From: Alphaproteobacteria bacterium
Lineage (GTDB): Bacteria; Myxococcota_A; UBA796; GCA-2862545
NCBI GenBank assembly: GCA_020632915.1
Contig: JACKEP010000007.1
Span: 124,001-188,000 of the forward strand
DNA: 64,000 nt
Reading direction: 5' to 3'
The notes beneath the pieces were generated by a model that saw nothing but the letters and a program-made list of their open reading frames with translations, did not search any database and had not been told where the DNA came from. Position numbers and translations under genes: made by a program. How positions within the stretch are numbered: position 1 is the stretch's first letter; each line of letters starts with the position of its first letter. This document shows, one piece after another, positions 1-8,960 of the stretch.

Positions 1-3000
1 CGGCCGCGCAGACCGCCGAGGGGTGGCTGGCCGACGGCGAGCGACACGCCACCTACACCTTCGGGCCCCTTCCACCCGTCCCGGCCTGGAGGTCCACCCT
101 CCCGCTCGACGGGGCGGCCCAACCGTCCGTCCACTACGCGCTGGCGGGCACGTGGTCGGAGGTCGCGCAGGCTTGGGATCGCGTGCTCACCATCGATCCG
201 GACACGTCCGAGCTCGCACCCCTGGTCGAGAGCCTCCGTGGCCTCCCGGCGGACGAGGCGCTGCGCCGCGCCGTACGAGGACTCCAGGAACGCGTCGTGG
301 TGCTACCGGGGCAGTTCGGCGACACCGACCCGCGGCCGCGAACCCTGCACGACCTGCTCCTCGACGGCGAAGGCGATCCCGAGGACGTCGCCGCAGCGGC
401 GGTGAGCCTGCTCCGCGCCGCCAACGTGCCCGCGGTGCTCTCCCTCGTCGACCGGTCGGCGCGGCCCGGTGACGTGCGTCCCTTTCCCGAAGCGCGCCAG
501 ATGGACGCCGTCCTGGTGCACCTGCCGGGTACGGACGTGTGGGCCGACCCGCGCCAGACGGACGGCCCCGTGACGTTCCTCCAGCAGGACGTCGCCGGTC
601 GGTGGGCCCTGGATGTCGGGCTCCCCGACGCCCCGCACCTGTCCACTCCACTGCCGCCCTCGGTCTCCGCCACGGACCTTGAGATCGACCTCTCCCAGTT
701 CGGCTTCCCGTCGATCGTCCAGACACTCCGCTCCCACGGCGACAAGGCCAGCGCCGTCCGCCGCGCGCTGCGGGCCCCGCAGGGCGAAGGCAGCCCGAGC
801 CCCATCGACCAGGTCGCTGCCCGGTGGCTTGGCACCCGTGAGGCCCTCCAGGTCACCGTCACGGGCGAGGACGCCGACGCACCCTCGCTGGAGCTACGGG
901 TCCGTCAGGACCGTGCGCTGACCGGACAATCCCACCCCGGCGGCGCCACGGCGGCGATCCGTGTGCACGAGCTCGGCACAGAGGTGCTGGCGCTGGACCC
1001 CGCCCTGCTCGACCGTGCGCTGGAGGACACCAGCGCGTGGGTCGATCCGCCCCGCGTGTCGCTCGCTCGACGGGAGGAGCGCAGCACGATCACGGTCGAG
1101 GTGCCCGCGGGCTTCGTCGCGACGACGCCTCCGGCGGACGTGACACTCGACGTCCCGCACGCGCACCTCACGACGCGTTGGTCCACCGACGACGCCGGAC
1201 GGATCCGGGTGGCCGCCACCCTGACCACGGACGGGATGTCCCTGGCCCTCGGCGACGCGAAGGCCCTGCGGACGGCCCTCGATGCGCCCCTCTTCCAGCA
1301 GCAGGGGACGACGCTCGTGGTCTCTCCCGCGGTGGCGTCGACGCCGACAGGCACGGTGCGCAATGCGCGTGCAGCCTGGGCCGCCGCTGGGCGTGCCCCC
1401 CTCGCCGCCGCCGCCGCCGTGCTGCAGCTGACGACGCTCGGACTGCGCGACGCGGGCCTTCGCGCCGCCGACGAGCGCATCACCGCAGCACCGGACGATC
1501 TCGCCATGCGAAGCGTGCGCGCTTCGCTTCGCGCCACGTCGACCTGGGGACGCCTCGACGGTGCGCCCGACGATCCAGGAGGGGCCCTGGCCGATCTCGA
1601 GCAGGTGGTGCGGCGTGATCCCGACAACACCCGCCTGCTCATCCTCCCCACCACGGTATGCACGACGCGCCCGGGGCTTCCCACGGCCCCCACCGGGCTC
1701 GACGCGCCCGCCTGCGCCACCTGGCTGGCGCAGGTCCAAGCCAGCACGACGTCGTGGATGGTTCCCGAGATCGCAGCCCGCCGCGATCGACTCCTGGCCG
1801 ACTTCGGTCGGTGGCAAGACGTCCTGGATGCACCGTCTGCAGGGGCACTGAGCCCGGGTCAGCTCGCGCCCGCGTTCCTCGCGCGGATGTCGCTACGCGG
1901 TCTCGACGACGCGTTCGCGTGGCTCGACGCCGTGGCACCGACAGCAGGCCGAACCGTGCTCGGGACCGTCGACCGGATGTTGTGGGACGACGAGGCGTAC
2001 GACCCGCTCGCATCGCTGCTCGAACGGGTCAGCACACGGGGTGGATACCCTCCGGCGCTCGGCGCCCGACTCGCCATGGTGCGCGCACTTCGGGACGCGC
2101 CACTGCACGCCGAAGCGGACCTCACACCGTTCGAAGGCCGAGCTACCGATCGCCTGCGAGGCGTCGACGCTACCGCGTCCCGCGTGGATCTGCGCGGCCT
2201 CTCGCCCCGAGGAGGTCTCACGGACAGCCTCCTGGCCTTCGTCGACCGAGACGCGGACTGGGACGTGGGGCGAGGGACCCGCGTCGTGCGTCGACTTCGC
2301 GCCAGCCGCACGGCGATCGTCGATCTCGGCCACGGCCTGCGCGAGGTGACGGTGACCGGTCCAGTACCGTCGTGGAGCCAGGGCTATTGGACCACGGGAA
2401 CCACGCGCCACCGGCAGGTGCGTGCGACCGTGACCGCCCCGGACGCGTTGGGCGTGGAGATCCTCGATCGGTTGGCCCGAGATGACCTCGCGGGCGCTGC
2501 CGCCGTCGCAGACAGCTTGCGCCGCCTGTCGCGAACGGTCGCGGGAGCCTTCGCGCAGCTCGACGACCTCGTCGACACGACCCATGCCGAGGGCGCGCCG
2601 CCCGACCGCGAACGGCTGTTGCGGCTCGGGCACACCTTGGCGGGTGCCTCCCGCCCCACGAGCGCGGCGGCCCTCCCCGCCCTCCTGCGCGGCATCGACC
2701 GCGGCACGGCCTGGGCGGTCGGGATGCACGTCGCCTTCGCGTGGCCCGACGGCGTGCCAGGCCGCGTCGCCGCCATCGAAGCCGTTCGGGCGGTGGCGCC
2801 CGAGGAACCGTCGCTGCTGGTGCTGTACCTCGCCGTACTCGGTGCGGAAGACCCCGCGCGCGTGGCGGCCGAGGCCGACGAGGTGCTCGCCTCGACAGGC
2901 GCCGAAGCTTGGGTCCGGGAGCAGCTCGCGGAGGCCCTCGTCGCCGGAGGGCACGTCGACCGCGCCGCCGACCTCGTCCTCGCTGACTGCCATGCCGGCA

Positions 3001-3371
3001 CGCCGGCGTCCTGCCCACAGGCGGCGTGGCTGCTGCTCTGGGCCGATCGGCCCGCGGACGCGATCGAGGTCCTCCGACCGCTGTCCGAGGGTGGTGCTCC
3101 GCTGGACGACACGGCCAACCGCACGCTCACGGGCGCGCTCGCCGCGTCCGGGGACCTGGATGCTGCGCTGACCCGGTGGCAGGCTGTGGTGGAGGGGGCC
3201 CACCCTCCCGACCCGTCCTGGTGGGTGGTGGGCGGTCTGATCTACGAGGCCCTCGGGGAGCCGGGTCTGGCGAGGACGTGCTTCGAGCGCGTTCCGATGA
3301 CACGCGGGCCCGACAGCCCCTGGGCGTTCGCGCGATATCGCCTCGGCTCCCTCGACCGCGCACGCCCCTAG
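1..3371 (+). CDS. Degenerate transglutaminase-like protein, tandem paralogue, 5' end missing
   Basis: The frame is open from base 3 to the TAG at 3369-3371 (about 1122 visible residues); the start lies outside the window. It aligns along its length with the next gene: both share a YWTTG element in the second half and C-terminal helical repeats ending in LAASG-D/H-x-DEAL/DAAL and WW-V-GL-YE-LG. In the transglutaminase region the active-site motif GYGDCKDMA of the neighbour is replaced by GEGDPEDVA (codon 378-380 is Pro) and the catalytic His (NHAIVHV) by Asp (MDAVLVH, 504-506). The Asp of WxD is kept (546-548). So the protein is probably not a cysteine transglutaminase or protease; a scaffold or binding role is inference. 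No signal peptide can be judged because the N terminus is absent. It is 114 bp upstream of its paralogue and likely arose by duplication. Confidence 0.85.
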   Translation, partial: AAQTAEGWLADGERHATYTFGPLPPVPAWRSTLPLDGAAQPSVHYALAGTWSEVAQAWDRVLTIDPDTSELAPLVESLRGLPADEALRRAVRGLQERVVVLPGQFGDTDPRPRTLHDLLLDGEGDPEDVAAAAVSLLRAANVPAVLSLVDRSARPGDVRPFPEARQMDAVLVHLPGTDVWADPRQTDGPVTFLQQDVAGRWALDVGLPDAPHLSTPLPPSVSATDLEIDLSQFGFPSIVQTLRSHGDKASAVRRALRAPQGEGSPSPIDQVAARWLGTREALQVTVTGEDADAPSLELRVRQDRALTGQSHPGGATAAIRVHELGTEVLALDPALLDRALEDTSAWVDPPRVSLARREERSTITVEVPAGFVATTPPADVTLDVPHAHLTTRWSTDDAGRIRVAATLTTDGMSLALGDAKALRTALDAPLFQQQGTTLVVSPAVASTPTGTVRNARAAWAAAGRAPLAAAAAVLQLTTLGLRDAGLRAADERITAAPDDLAMRSVRASLRATSTWGRLDGAPDDPGGALADLEQVVRRDPDNTRLLILPTTVCTTRPGLPTAPTGLDAPACATWLAQVQASTTSWMVPEIAARRDRLLADFGRWQDVLDAPSAGALSPGQLAPAFLARMSLRGLDDAFAWLDAVAPTAGRTVLGTVDRMLWDDEAYDPLASLLERVSTRGGYPPALGARLAMVRALRDAPLHAEADLTPFEGRATDRLRGVDATASRVDLRGLSPRGGLTDSLLAFVDRDADWDVGRGTRVVRRLRASRTAIVDLGHGLREVTVTGPVPSWSQGYWTTGTTRHRQVRATVTAPDALGVEILDRLARDDLAGAAAVADSLRRLSRTVAGAFAQLDDLVDTTHAEGAPPDRERLLRLGHTLAGASRPTSAAALPALLRGIDRGTAWAVGMHVAFAWPDGVPGRVAAIEAVRAVAPEEPSLLVLYLAVLGAEDPARVAAEADEVLASTGAEAWVREQLAEALVAGGHVDRAADLVLADCHAGTPASCPQAAWLLLWADRPADAIEVLRPLSEGGAPLDDTANRTLTGALAASGDLDAALTRWQAVVEGAHPPDPSWWVVGGLIYEALGEPGLARTCFERVPMTRGPDSPWAFARYRLGSLDRARP

Positions 3372-3485
3372 CGAGCACGCCCAAGCCTCCGTCCTGTTTC
3401 CTGCACCGCATCCTGTGCGAAACCGACGCCGACCGTGCGCACCGGCTGCCACGTCGGATAGCGTGCCCCGTCCCCCGGAGTGCTC

Positions 3486-6400
3486 ATGCGGCTGCTCGTC
3501 CTGCTCGCCCTGTTCCTTCCTGCCATCGCCGGCGCCGCCGACTGGTCGGAGGCCTCCGCGTTCGAGGCGCCCGTCGCCGACATGCTCGCGGACGGCGTGC
3601 AGGCGTCGGAGGGATCGGACAATGCGGTGGAGGTCCTCCTCGCCGAGACCACCATCCGCATCGATGCGCAAGGACGCGAGACGCGCAGCGAGCGCCTGGT
3701 CTACGTCGTTCGCCAGCCCGACAGGGCGACGGCGTGGAGCGCCACGGAGGCCTACTGGGCACCCTGGCACCAGGACCGGCCCGAGATCGAGGTGCGGGTG
3801 ATCTCGCCCCGCGGTGACGTCGCCTGGCTCGACGGGTCTACCCTCACCGAAGCGGGCACCCACAATGGCGACCCCACGATGTTCGCCGACAGCAAGGTCC
3901 TGCGGGGGCCCCTGCCCCACGTGGTGGCGGGATCGCTGGTGGAGGAGGTGATCACCATCCGCGAGCACCGCCCGTTCACGAGCGCCGGGGCGTCCGGATC
4001 GGTGCTGCTCGGTCGCATGGACGCGACGCGACGCCACGTGCGGGTCCGGGTCGAAGCCCCCAGCACAGCCCGGCTCCAGGTCGCCGTCGCCGGCTTCGGC
4101 GACGACCGCGACGGGCGCGTCAAGACCCGGCGCGCCGGCGACGTCCAGGTCGCCGAGGTCGACCTCCGCGACATCGAGGAGACCCCGTCGTGGCGCACCG
4201 ATCTGCCGATCGAGGTCATCGGGCAACCCTTCCTCCGGTACTCCACCATCGACGGGTGGCAGGCGGCCGCCCAGGCCTACGGCGCCCGCCTGGACGACCG
4301 GCTGGACGCGGCCGGGCTGGAGTCGCTGGTCGACGAGGTGAAGACGGCGTCCGGCCTCGACGCGATCCGGATCGCCGTCCGCGGCGTGCAGGCCCGGCTG
4401 CGCTACACCGGCGTCGAGTTCGGTGAGCAGGCGATCGTGCCCTACAGCCCAAAGGAGTCGCTCGCCCGGGGCTACGGCGACTGCAAGGACATGGCGACTG
4501 CCGTCGTGGCCGTGCTGCGGGCCGCGGGCGTCGACGCCGAGGTGGCGTTGCTGGCGACGGGCTCGTGGACGGAGGGGCTGACCGAGCTGCCCGACCCCGG
4601 CCGGTTCAACCACGCCATCGTCCATGTCGGCAAGGGAGACACCTGGGTCGACGTGACCGCACCAGACGTGCCGATCGGCGAGCTGCCCAGCGGCGACCAG
4701 GGACGCATGGCGTTGCTGATCCGCCCCAACACCAAGGACCTCGTGCGCACCCCGGTGCAGTCGTCGACCTTCGTCGAGACCCGAGCCTACGACCTGCGCG
4801 AGTACGGCAACCCGGAGATCGTCGAGTCCTCCACGTGGCAGGGCTACCTCGGCCACGATCTGCGGAGCGACTACATCCACGCGTCCGACGACCAGATCAC
4901 GGAGTGGCTCGAGAACTGGTCCAAGCGCGCCTACGGCACCGCCGAGGACCTGACCTGGACCACCGAAGGCCGCGACCCGGACGCACCCACCTTCGCCATC
5001 ACCGTGTCGGCGTCGAACGCCGAGCGAGGCATCACGACGCTGTTCGACGCTGCCTTGTGGGCGCACACGTCCACGGCCGTGGCCAACGTCCCCAACTTCG
5101 ACGCCGAGCTCGTGGAGGCGGCGATCGAGGCGACGAAGGACGAGCGGCACCCGCCGCGCCTGCGCCTGCGACCGTTCGACGTCACCGCCACCACCACCGT
5201 GTCCTTGCCAACCGGCTTCGAGCTCGACACTGCCACCGCCCCGGTGAGCGTGCACCTCGACCACCTCACCGTCGACCTGACCTGGGACACGTCCACCCCG
5301 GACCGCCTGGCGGTGAGCACACATGCCGTGTCCGACGGCCAGGGTCTGTCGCTGGAGGAGGCCCGCACGCTGTCCGACCAGCTCGACACCCCCTTCCTCC
5401 GCGAAGAGACCACGCTCGTCGCCCGCCCCAAGGCCGTGCTGCTCAAGTCCACCGACCCGGTGGCGGGTCTGCGCGCGGGTCGGGAGGCGGCGGAGCGATC
5501 CGAGCACGCGGTGCTGCCGTGGTCCTCCTACGCCGTGTTGCTCCAGGACGTCGGTCTGCCGGACGCGGCGGCGGCGGAGCTGGAGCGCATCGCCGAGCGC
5601 TACCCCACCAAGCCCGCGTTCCTGCGCGCCCGCGCCATCGTCCGGTTCTCCTCGCCGTGGGGCGAATACAGCAGCGCCCCCCTCGACCGGAACGGCACGC
5701 TCGACGACTACGAGGCCCTGCTGACCGTCATGCCGGACGACAACCGGGTGGTCGAGCTCGCGATGGAGGCCTGCGTCGTCGGTCCTGACGGCTCCGGAAA
5801 GCCCGACGACGCCGTCCTCGAACGCTGTCTGGCCCTGCTCGATCGCGTCGCCGCCGCGCGGAAGGCCGAAGCAGAGGACGCCGACACCGACGCCAAGGTC
5901 GATCCCCCGTTCCGCGCCGAGCGGGTCACGCTCCTCGCCCGGCTGAAGCGGTGGGAGGACGTGCTGGCCGTGCCCGAGGCCGACACACCCGACGACACCG
6001 AACGCGGGCTGCGGTTCGAGGCCCGCCTTCGCACCGCCGGGCTCGACGCGGCGATGGCGTCGATCGCCGCGCTCGACAAGGCGACCCGGCTGTCGCTCCT
6101 CGAAGCCGTGGGAGAGCGGTTGTTCCAGACCAACGACATCGCCATGTGGGTCGACCTGCTCGAGCGGATGCGCCCGTTGTCCTCGAACCCCGCCGACATC
6201 GCGTCGAGGCTCGCGTTCGGACGATCGCTGCTCGAGGGCAGCTCGAAGAACAAGATCGATGCCGACGTACGACCGATCGTGGGCTTCTTCGACATCCTCC
6301 GCAACGGCGGGGACCCCACCTCCGTCCTCGACGTGAGCGGCGTCGACGCCGACCAGGTCGAGGACGGGCGGAAGGTCGCCGGGATGATGCCCGACCTCGA

Positions 6401-7511
6401 CGATTCGTCGGTCAACCTCGATACGCTGCGCACCCTTTTCACGATCCTCGAAGTGACCAGCGCGCCCCTCGGCGGCGGCCTGCGGGAGGTGCACGCCAGC
6501 TTCGCGGGCGTCGGCGCGACGTTCGTCTATTGGACCACGGGCAACGACAAGCGCCGCAGGGTGCGTGGTGCGCCCGACACGCTGGCGGGGCTCGGCATCG
6601 AGATCACCGATCGGATCGACGACGGGCGCATCGAGGAGGCGGAGGCGATCCTCGACAGCATGGTGGCGGCGACCGGCCTGGAGGAGAACCCGTCCCCCTC
6701 GACGAAGCTCCTGCTCCGCGCGGTGCAGGAGCGCGCCGGCGGCCCCGACGCAGCCCACCTCGCCCTGCTCGGCCACGCGCTCGCCGCGACGGGGCGCCAG
6801 GCGAGCCTGGACGCGATCCCCGCCATGCTGCCGGGAACCGATCCGGAGGTTCGGGTCGCCGTCGCCAACTACCTCAACTTCCACCTCAAGGGCCGTACCG
6901 AGCAGGCCCTGCCCACGGTGGACGCCGCCCTGGCGCTCCAGCCCGACGACCGGCAGCTGGTCTACCGGAGGTTGTACCTGCTGGCGATTGCGGACGTGCC
7001 GGCCGCCGTCGAGGCGGCCGACGCAGCGCGCGCGCAGTTCCCCAAGGACCCGTCGATCCGCGACGCCGCGGCGCATGTCGCCGAGGTCGCTGGAGACTTC
7101 CCGGGCCAGATCGACCTGCTGAAGGACGCATGCGGTCGCGGCGACCACGACGCCTGCAACAACACGGCGTGGGCCCAGATCCTCAGCGGCCACCCAGAAG
7201 CGGCCGTGGACACGCTGCGCCCGTTCGCGCTGGCCAAGGACCGCTTCGACGACAGCTCCCTGCACACGTTCGTCACCGCCCTCGCCGCGTCCGGACACGT
7301 GGACGAGGCGCTCCAGCGGTGGCGGACGCGTATGCTCGCCACCGAGTCGCTGGGCACCCACTGGTGGCTCGTGGTGGGCCTGTTGTACGAACAGCTCGGG
7401 TGGCCCGAGCTGTCGCGAATGGCCTACGGACGCATCGAGGAAGACAGGGCGCTCTACAGCACGTGGTCCTACGCCCAGCGGCGACTGGCCGCGCTGGACG
7501 GCTCGCCGTGA
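3486..7511 (+). CDS. Exported DUF3857/transglutaminase-like protein with C-terminal helical repeats
   Basis: 1341 residues. ATG 3486 is preferred over an in-frame GTG at 3480 because GGAG (3477-3480) sits 5 nt before it and the product then starts with a clean signal peptide (MRLLVLLALFLPAIAGAA). Residues about 30-230 resemble DUF3857. About 270-400 form a transglutaminase-like domain with an intact triad: Cys333 in GYGDCKDMA, His376 in NHAIVHV and Asp389 in WVDVTAP. The rest is mostly helical TPR-like sequence, clearest near the C terminus. In this family the two N-terminal domains commonly occur together in periplasmic or cell-surface proteins; the substrate is unknown. A TAnnnT -10-like hexamer (3459-3464) precedes it. 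It is the catalytically complete partner of the degenerate gene upstream. Confidence 0.9.
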   Translation: MRLLVLLALFLPAIAGAADWSEASAFEAPVADMLADGVQASEGSDNAVEVLLAETTIRIDAQGRETRSERLVYVVRQPDRATAWSATEAYWAPWHQDRPEIEVRVISPRGDVAWLDGSTLTEAGTHNGDPTMFADSKVLRGPLPHVVAGSLVEEVITIREHRPFTSAGASGSVLLGRMDATRRHVRVRVEAPSTARLQVAVAGFGDDRDGRVKTRRAGDVQVAEVDLRDIEETPSWRTDLPIEVIGQPFLRYSTIDGWQAAAQAYGARLDDRLDAAGLESLVDEVKTASGLDAIRIAVRGVQARLRYTGVEFGEQAIVPYSPKESLARGYGDCKDMATAVVAVLRAAGVDAEVALLATGSWTEGLTELPDPGRFNHAIVHVGKGDTWVDVTAPDVPIGELPSGDQGRMALLIRPNTKDLVRTPVQSSTFVETRAYDLREYGNPEIVESSTWQGYLGHDLRSDYIHASDDQITEWLENWSKRAYGTAEDLTWTTEGRDPDAPTFAITVSASNAERGITTLFDAALWAHTSTAVANVPNFDAELVEAAIEATKDERHPPRLRLRPFDVTATTTVSLPTGFELDTATAPVSVHLDHLTVDLTWDTSTPDRLAVSTHAVSDGQGLSLEEARTLSDQLDTPFLREETTLVARPKAVLLKSTDPVAGLRAGREAAERSEHAVLPWSSYAVLLQDVGLPDAAAAELERIAERYPTKPAFLRARAIVRFSSPWGEYSSAPLDRNGTLDDYEALLTVMPDDNRVVELAMEACVVGPDGSGKPDDAVLERCLALLDRVAAARKAEAEDADTDAKVDPPFRAERVTLLARLKRWEDVLAVPEADTPDDTERGLRFEARLRTAGLDAAMASIAALDKATRLSLLEAVGERLFQTNDIAMWVDLLERMRPLSSNPADIASRLAFGRSLLEGSSKNKIDADVRPIVGFFDILRNGGDPTSVLDVSGVDADQVEDGRKVAGMMPDLDDSSVNLDTLRTLFTILEVTSAPLGGGLREVHASFAGVGATFVYWTTGNDKRRRVRGAPDTLAGLGIEITDRIDDGRIEEAEAILDSMVAATGLEENPSPSTKLLLRAVQERAGGPDAAHLALLGHALAATGRQASLDAIPAMLPGTDPEVRVAVANYLNFHLKGRTEQALPTVDAALALQPDDRQLVYRRLYLLAIADVPAAVEAADAARAQFPKDPSIRDAAAHVAEVAGDFPGQIDLLKDACGRGDHDACNNTAWAQILSGHPEAAVDTLRPFALAKDRFDDSSLHTFVTALAASGHVDEALQRWRTRMLATESLGTHWWLVVGLLYEQLGWPELSRMAYGRIEEDRALYSTWSYAQRRLAALDGSP

Positions 7512-7521
7512 GCCCGGACGC

Positions 7522-7567
7522 GCCGTGAGCCTCATGCCATCGTGAGCCTCACGCCGAGCCTCACGGC
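7522..7567. terminator. Inverted repeats between convergent genes, possible bidirectional terminator
   Basis: Between the convergent stops, GCCGTGAG (7522-7529) pairs with CTCACGGC (7560-7567). The interval contains a nested CGTGAG-C-CTCACG palindrome (7541-7553), and GTGAGCC recurs three times between 7508 and 7548. There is no T-tract, so a rho-independent terminator is only a possibility. The structure overlaps the last codons of the minus-strand lectin gene. Confidence 0.35.
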
Positions 7568-8847
7568 AGGATCGGCCCCGCGCACACGTTGCGGATGCGC
7601 TGCTCCGAGTCGGAGCCGCCGGTGGCCGCGCCAAAGCCCCAGTCGAAGGCCGTGAGGCTCACGGTGCCGTTCCACGTGAGCACCTGGGTGCCGTGGTCGT
7701 AGTCGACGCGGATGCGGTCGGCGTACACGTCGACGACGACGTGGCGCCAGCCGCCGTCGGTGTAGACGTCCTCGGTCCGTGTGGCCAGCGCCGTGCGCAT
7801 GCCGTCGGCGATCTCGATGCGCCGGTTGTCGAACGTGGCGAGGTGCACGCCGAAGCCCAGGCCGTCGGCGAGGAAGCCGCGGGCGCCGCCGGCGGTGGGG
7901 CCGGTGGTGGCGTTGACGTAGGCCGCCCGGTCACGGCCGAACATCAGCACCACGCCGTCAGCTGAGTTGAAGCGGTTGCCCGTCGTGAGCGGACCGCCGT
8001 CGTCGTCGAACGTGAAGTAGTCGAACGCGAACCGGTAGGGCACCGACATCGTGCCATTGGACAGCACCGCCGCGCCGGCGTCGAACACGTCGTCCTCGGT
8101 GAGCAGGAGCTCGGTGGTGTTGCTCGGCGTGGGCAGCGAGCCGTTGGCCGCGTTGTGGAAGTACAGCCAGTTGGTGAATCGGAACTGGGTGCACGTCAGC
8201 GCCGCGACCACCGTGTCGGTGTCGACATCGCTGTCGCCGGTGTCGCCACCCGTGTCCCCGCCAGTGTCGCCACCCGTGTCCCCGCCGGTGTCGTCGGTGT
8301 CGAACAGGTCCGTGTCCGTCTCGACCACGTCCGTGTCCGTCTCGACCACGTCCGTGTCCGTCTCGACCACGTCGGTGTCGGTCTCCTGGACATCGGTGTC
8401 GGGAAGGTCGGTGTCGGTATCGGTCTCCGACTCGGTGTCCGGACCATCCGTGTCCGTGTCCGTCTCCGCGATGTCCGTGTCGACCGTGTCCGTGTCGACC
8501 GTGTCCGTGTCCGTGTCCACGGTGTCCGTGTCGACCGTGTCCGTGTCCACGGTGTCCGTGTCGACCGCGTCCGTGTCCACGGTGTCCGTGTCGACCGCGT
8601 CCGTGTCCACGGTGTCCGTGTCCACGGTGTCCGTGTCGACCGTGTCCGTGTCGACCGTGTCCGTGTCGACCGTGTCCGTGTCCACGGTGTCCGTGTCGAC
8701 CGTGTCTGTGTCCACGGTGTCCGTGTCGACCGTGTCCGTGTCGCTGTCGGGGTCCTGCGTGTCGGTGTCGTCCGACACCTTGTCGCCGGTGCCCGCGCAC
8801 GCCGTGACCAGGAGGGTCACCCCCACCCACATCCGCCAGTGTGTCAT
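7561..8847 (-). CDS. Lipoprotein with Asp/Thr repeat linker and L-type-lectin-like C-terminal domain
   Basis: 428 residues. ATG at 8847 has a GGAGGAG site 8 nt upstream. The N terminus is a lipoprotein signal with lipobox VTAC (Cys17). Residues about 26-211 are low-complexity D/T sequence: roughly 17 VDTDT units, then ETDTDVV units and four GGDT units. The last about 215 residues look like a concanavalin/legume-lectin fold: FDYFTFDDDGG, an NRFNSADGVVLMFGRD strand pair, GLGFGVHL, GWRHVVVDVYADRIRV and a final FGFGAATGG-like segment. Such domains bind carbohydrate, so a surface sugar-binding lipoprotein held off the membrane by an acidic spacer is inferred. Ligand and partners are unknown. It is convergent with the transglutaminase-like gene and divergent from the TPR gene. 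Confidence 0.8.
   Translation of the reverse strand: MTHWRMWVGVTLLVTACAGTGDKVSDDTDTQDPDSDTDTVDTDTVDTDTVDTDTVDTDTVDTDTVDTDTVDTDTVDTDTVDTDAVDTDTVDTDAVDTDTVDTDTVDTDTVDTDTDTVDTDTVDTDIAETDTDTDGPDTESETDTDTDLPDTDVQETDTDVVETDTDVVETDTDVVETDTDLFDTDDTGGDTGGDTGGDTGGDTGDSDVDTDTVVAALTCTQFRFTNWLYFHNAANGSLPTPSNTTELLLTEDDVFDAGAAVLSNGTMSVPYRFAFDYFTFDDDGGPLTTGNRFNSADGVVLMFGRDRAAYVNATTGPTAGGARGFLADGLGFGVHLATFDNRRIEIADGMRTALATRTEDVYTDGGWRHVVVDVYADRIRVDYDHGTQVLTWNGTVSLTAFDWGFGAATGGSDSEQRIRNVCAGPILP
8213..8772. repeat. In-frame tandem repeats encoding (VDTDT)n, ETDTDVV and GGDT units
   Basis: A coding minisatellite inside the lectin-like lipoprotein gene. Most of 8470-8750 consists of 15-bp units (GTGTCCGTGTCGACC and variants, plus strand). 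It is followed by three 21-bp units at about 8310-8370 and short GGDT-coding units at about 8236-8295. All units are multiples of three, so copy-number change would alter linker length without frameshift. Third-base variation (GACC versus CACGG) shows the array is not freshly expanded everywhere. Confidence 0.9.
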
Positions 8848-8960
8848 CACCGTGTCTCCTCCGATGCCGGCGCGCGACGGCACTGTACCCGATCCGCGAC
8901 GCGGTGACGCACAACCCTGACAGGCCGTACGACGTGGTACCGTCCGCGCGGGGAGCGACG

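Noticed and set aside
1893..7634. Very long antisense open frame opposite the two transglutaminase-like genes
   Set aside because: It has no ribosome site, no recognisable domain and an Arg/Gly/Val-rich composition that mirrors the G+C-rich sense codons. Stop-free antisense frames are expected at this base composition.
8213..8772. CRISPR-like repeat array
   Set aside because: Units are 15-21 bp, contiguous, without unique spacers and in frame with a coding sequence; no cas genes are present.
8051..8920. Plus-strand frame encoding SVSTVSVS repeats
   Set aside because: It is the reverse of the VDTDT repeat. The minus strand provides the lipobox, ribosome site and lectin domain.
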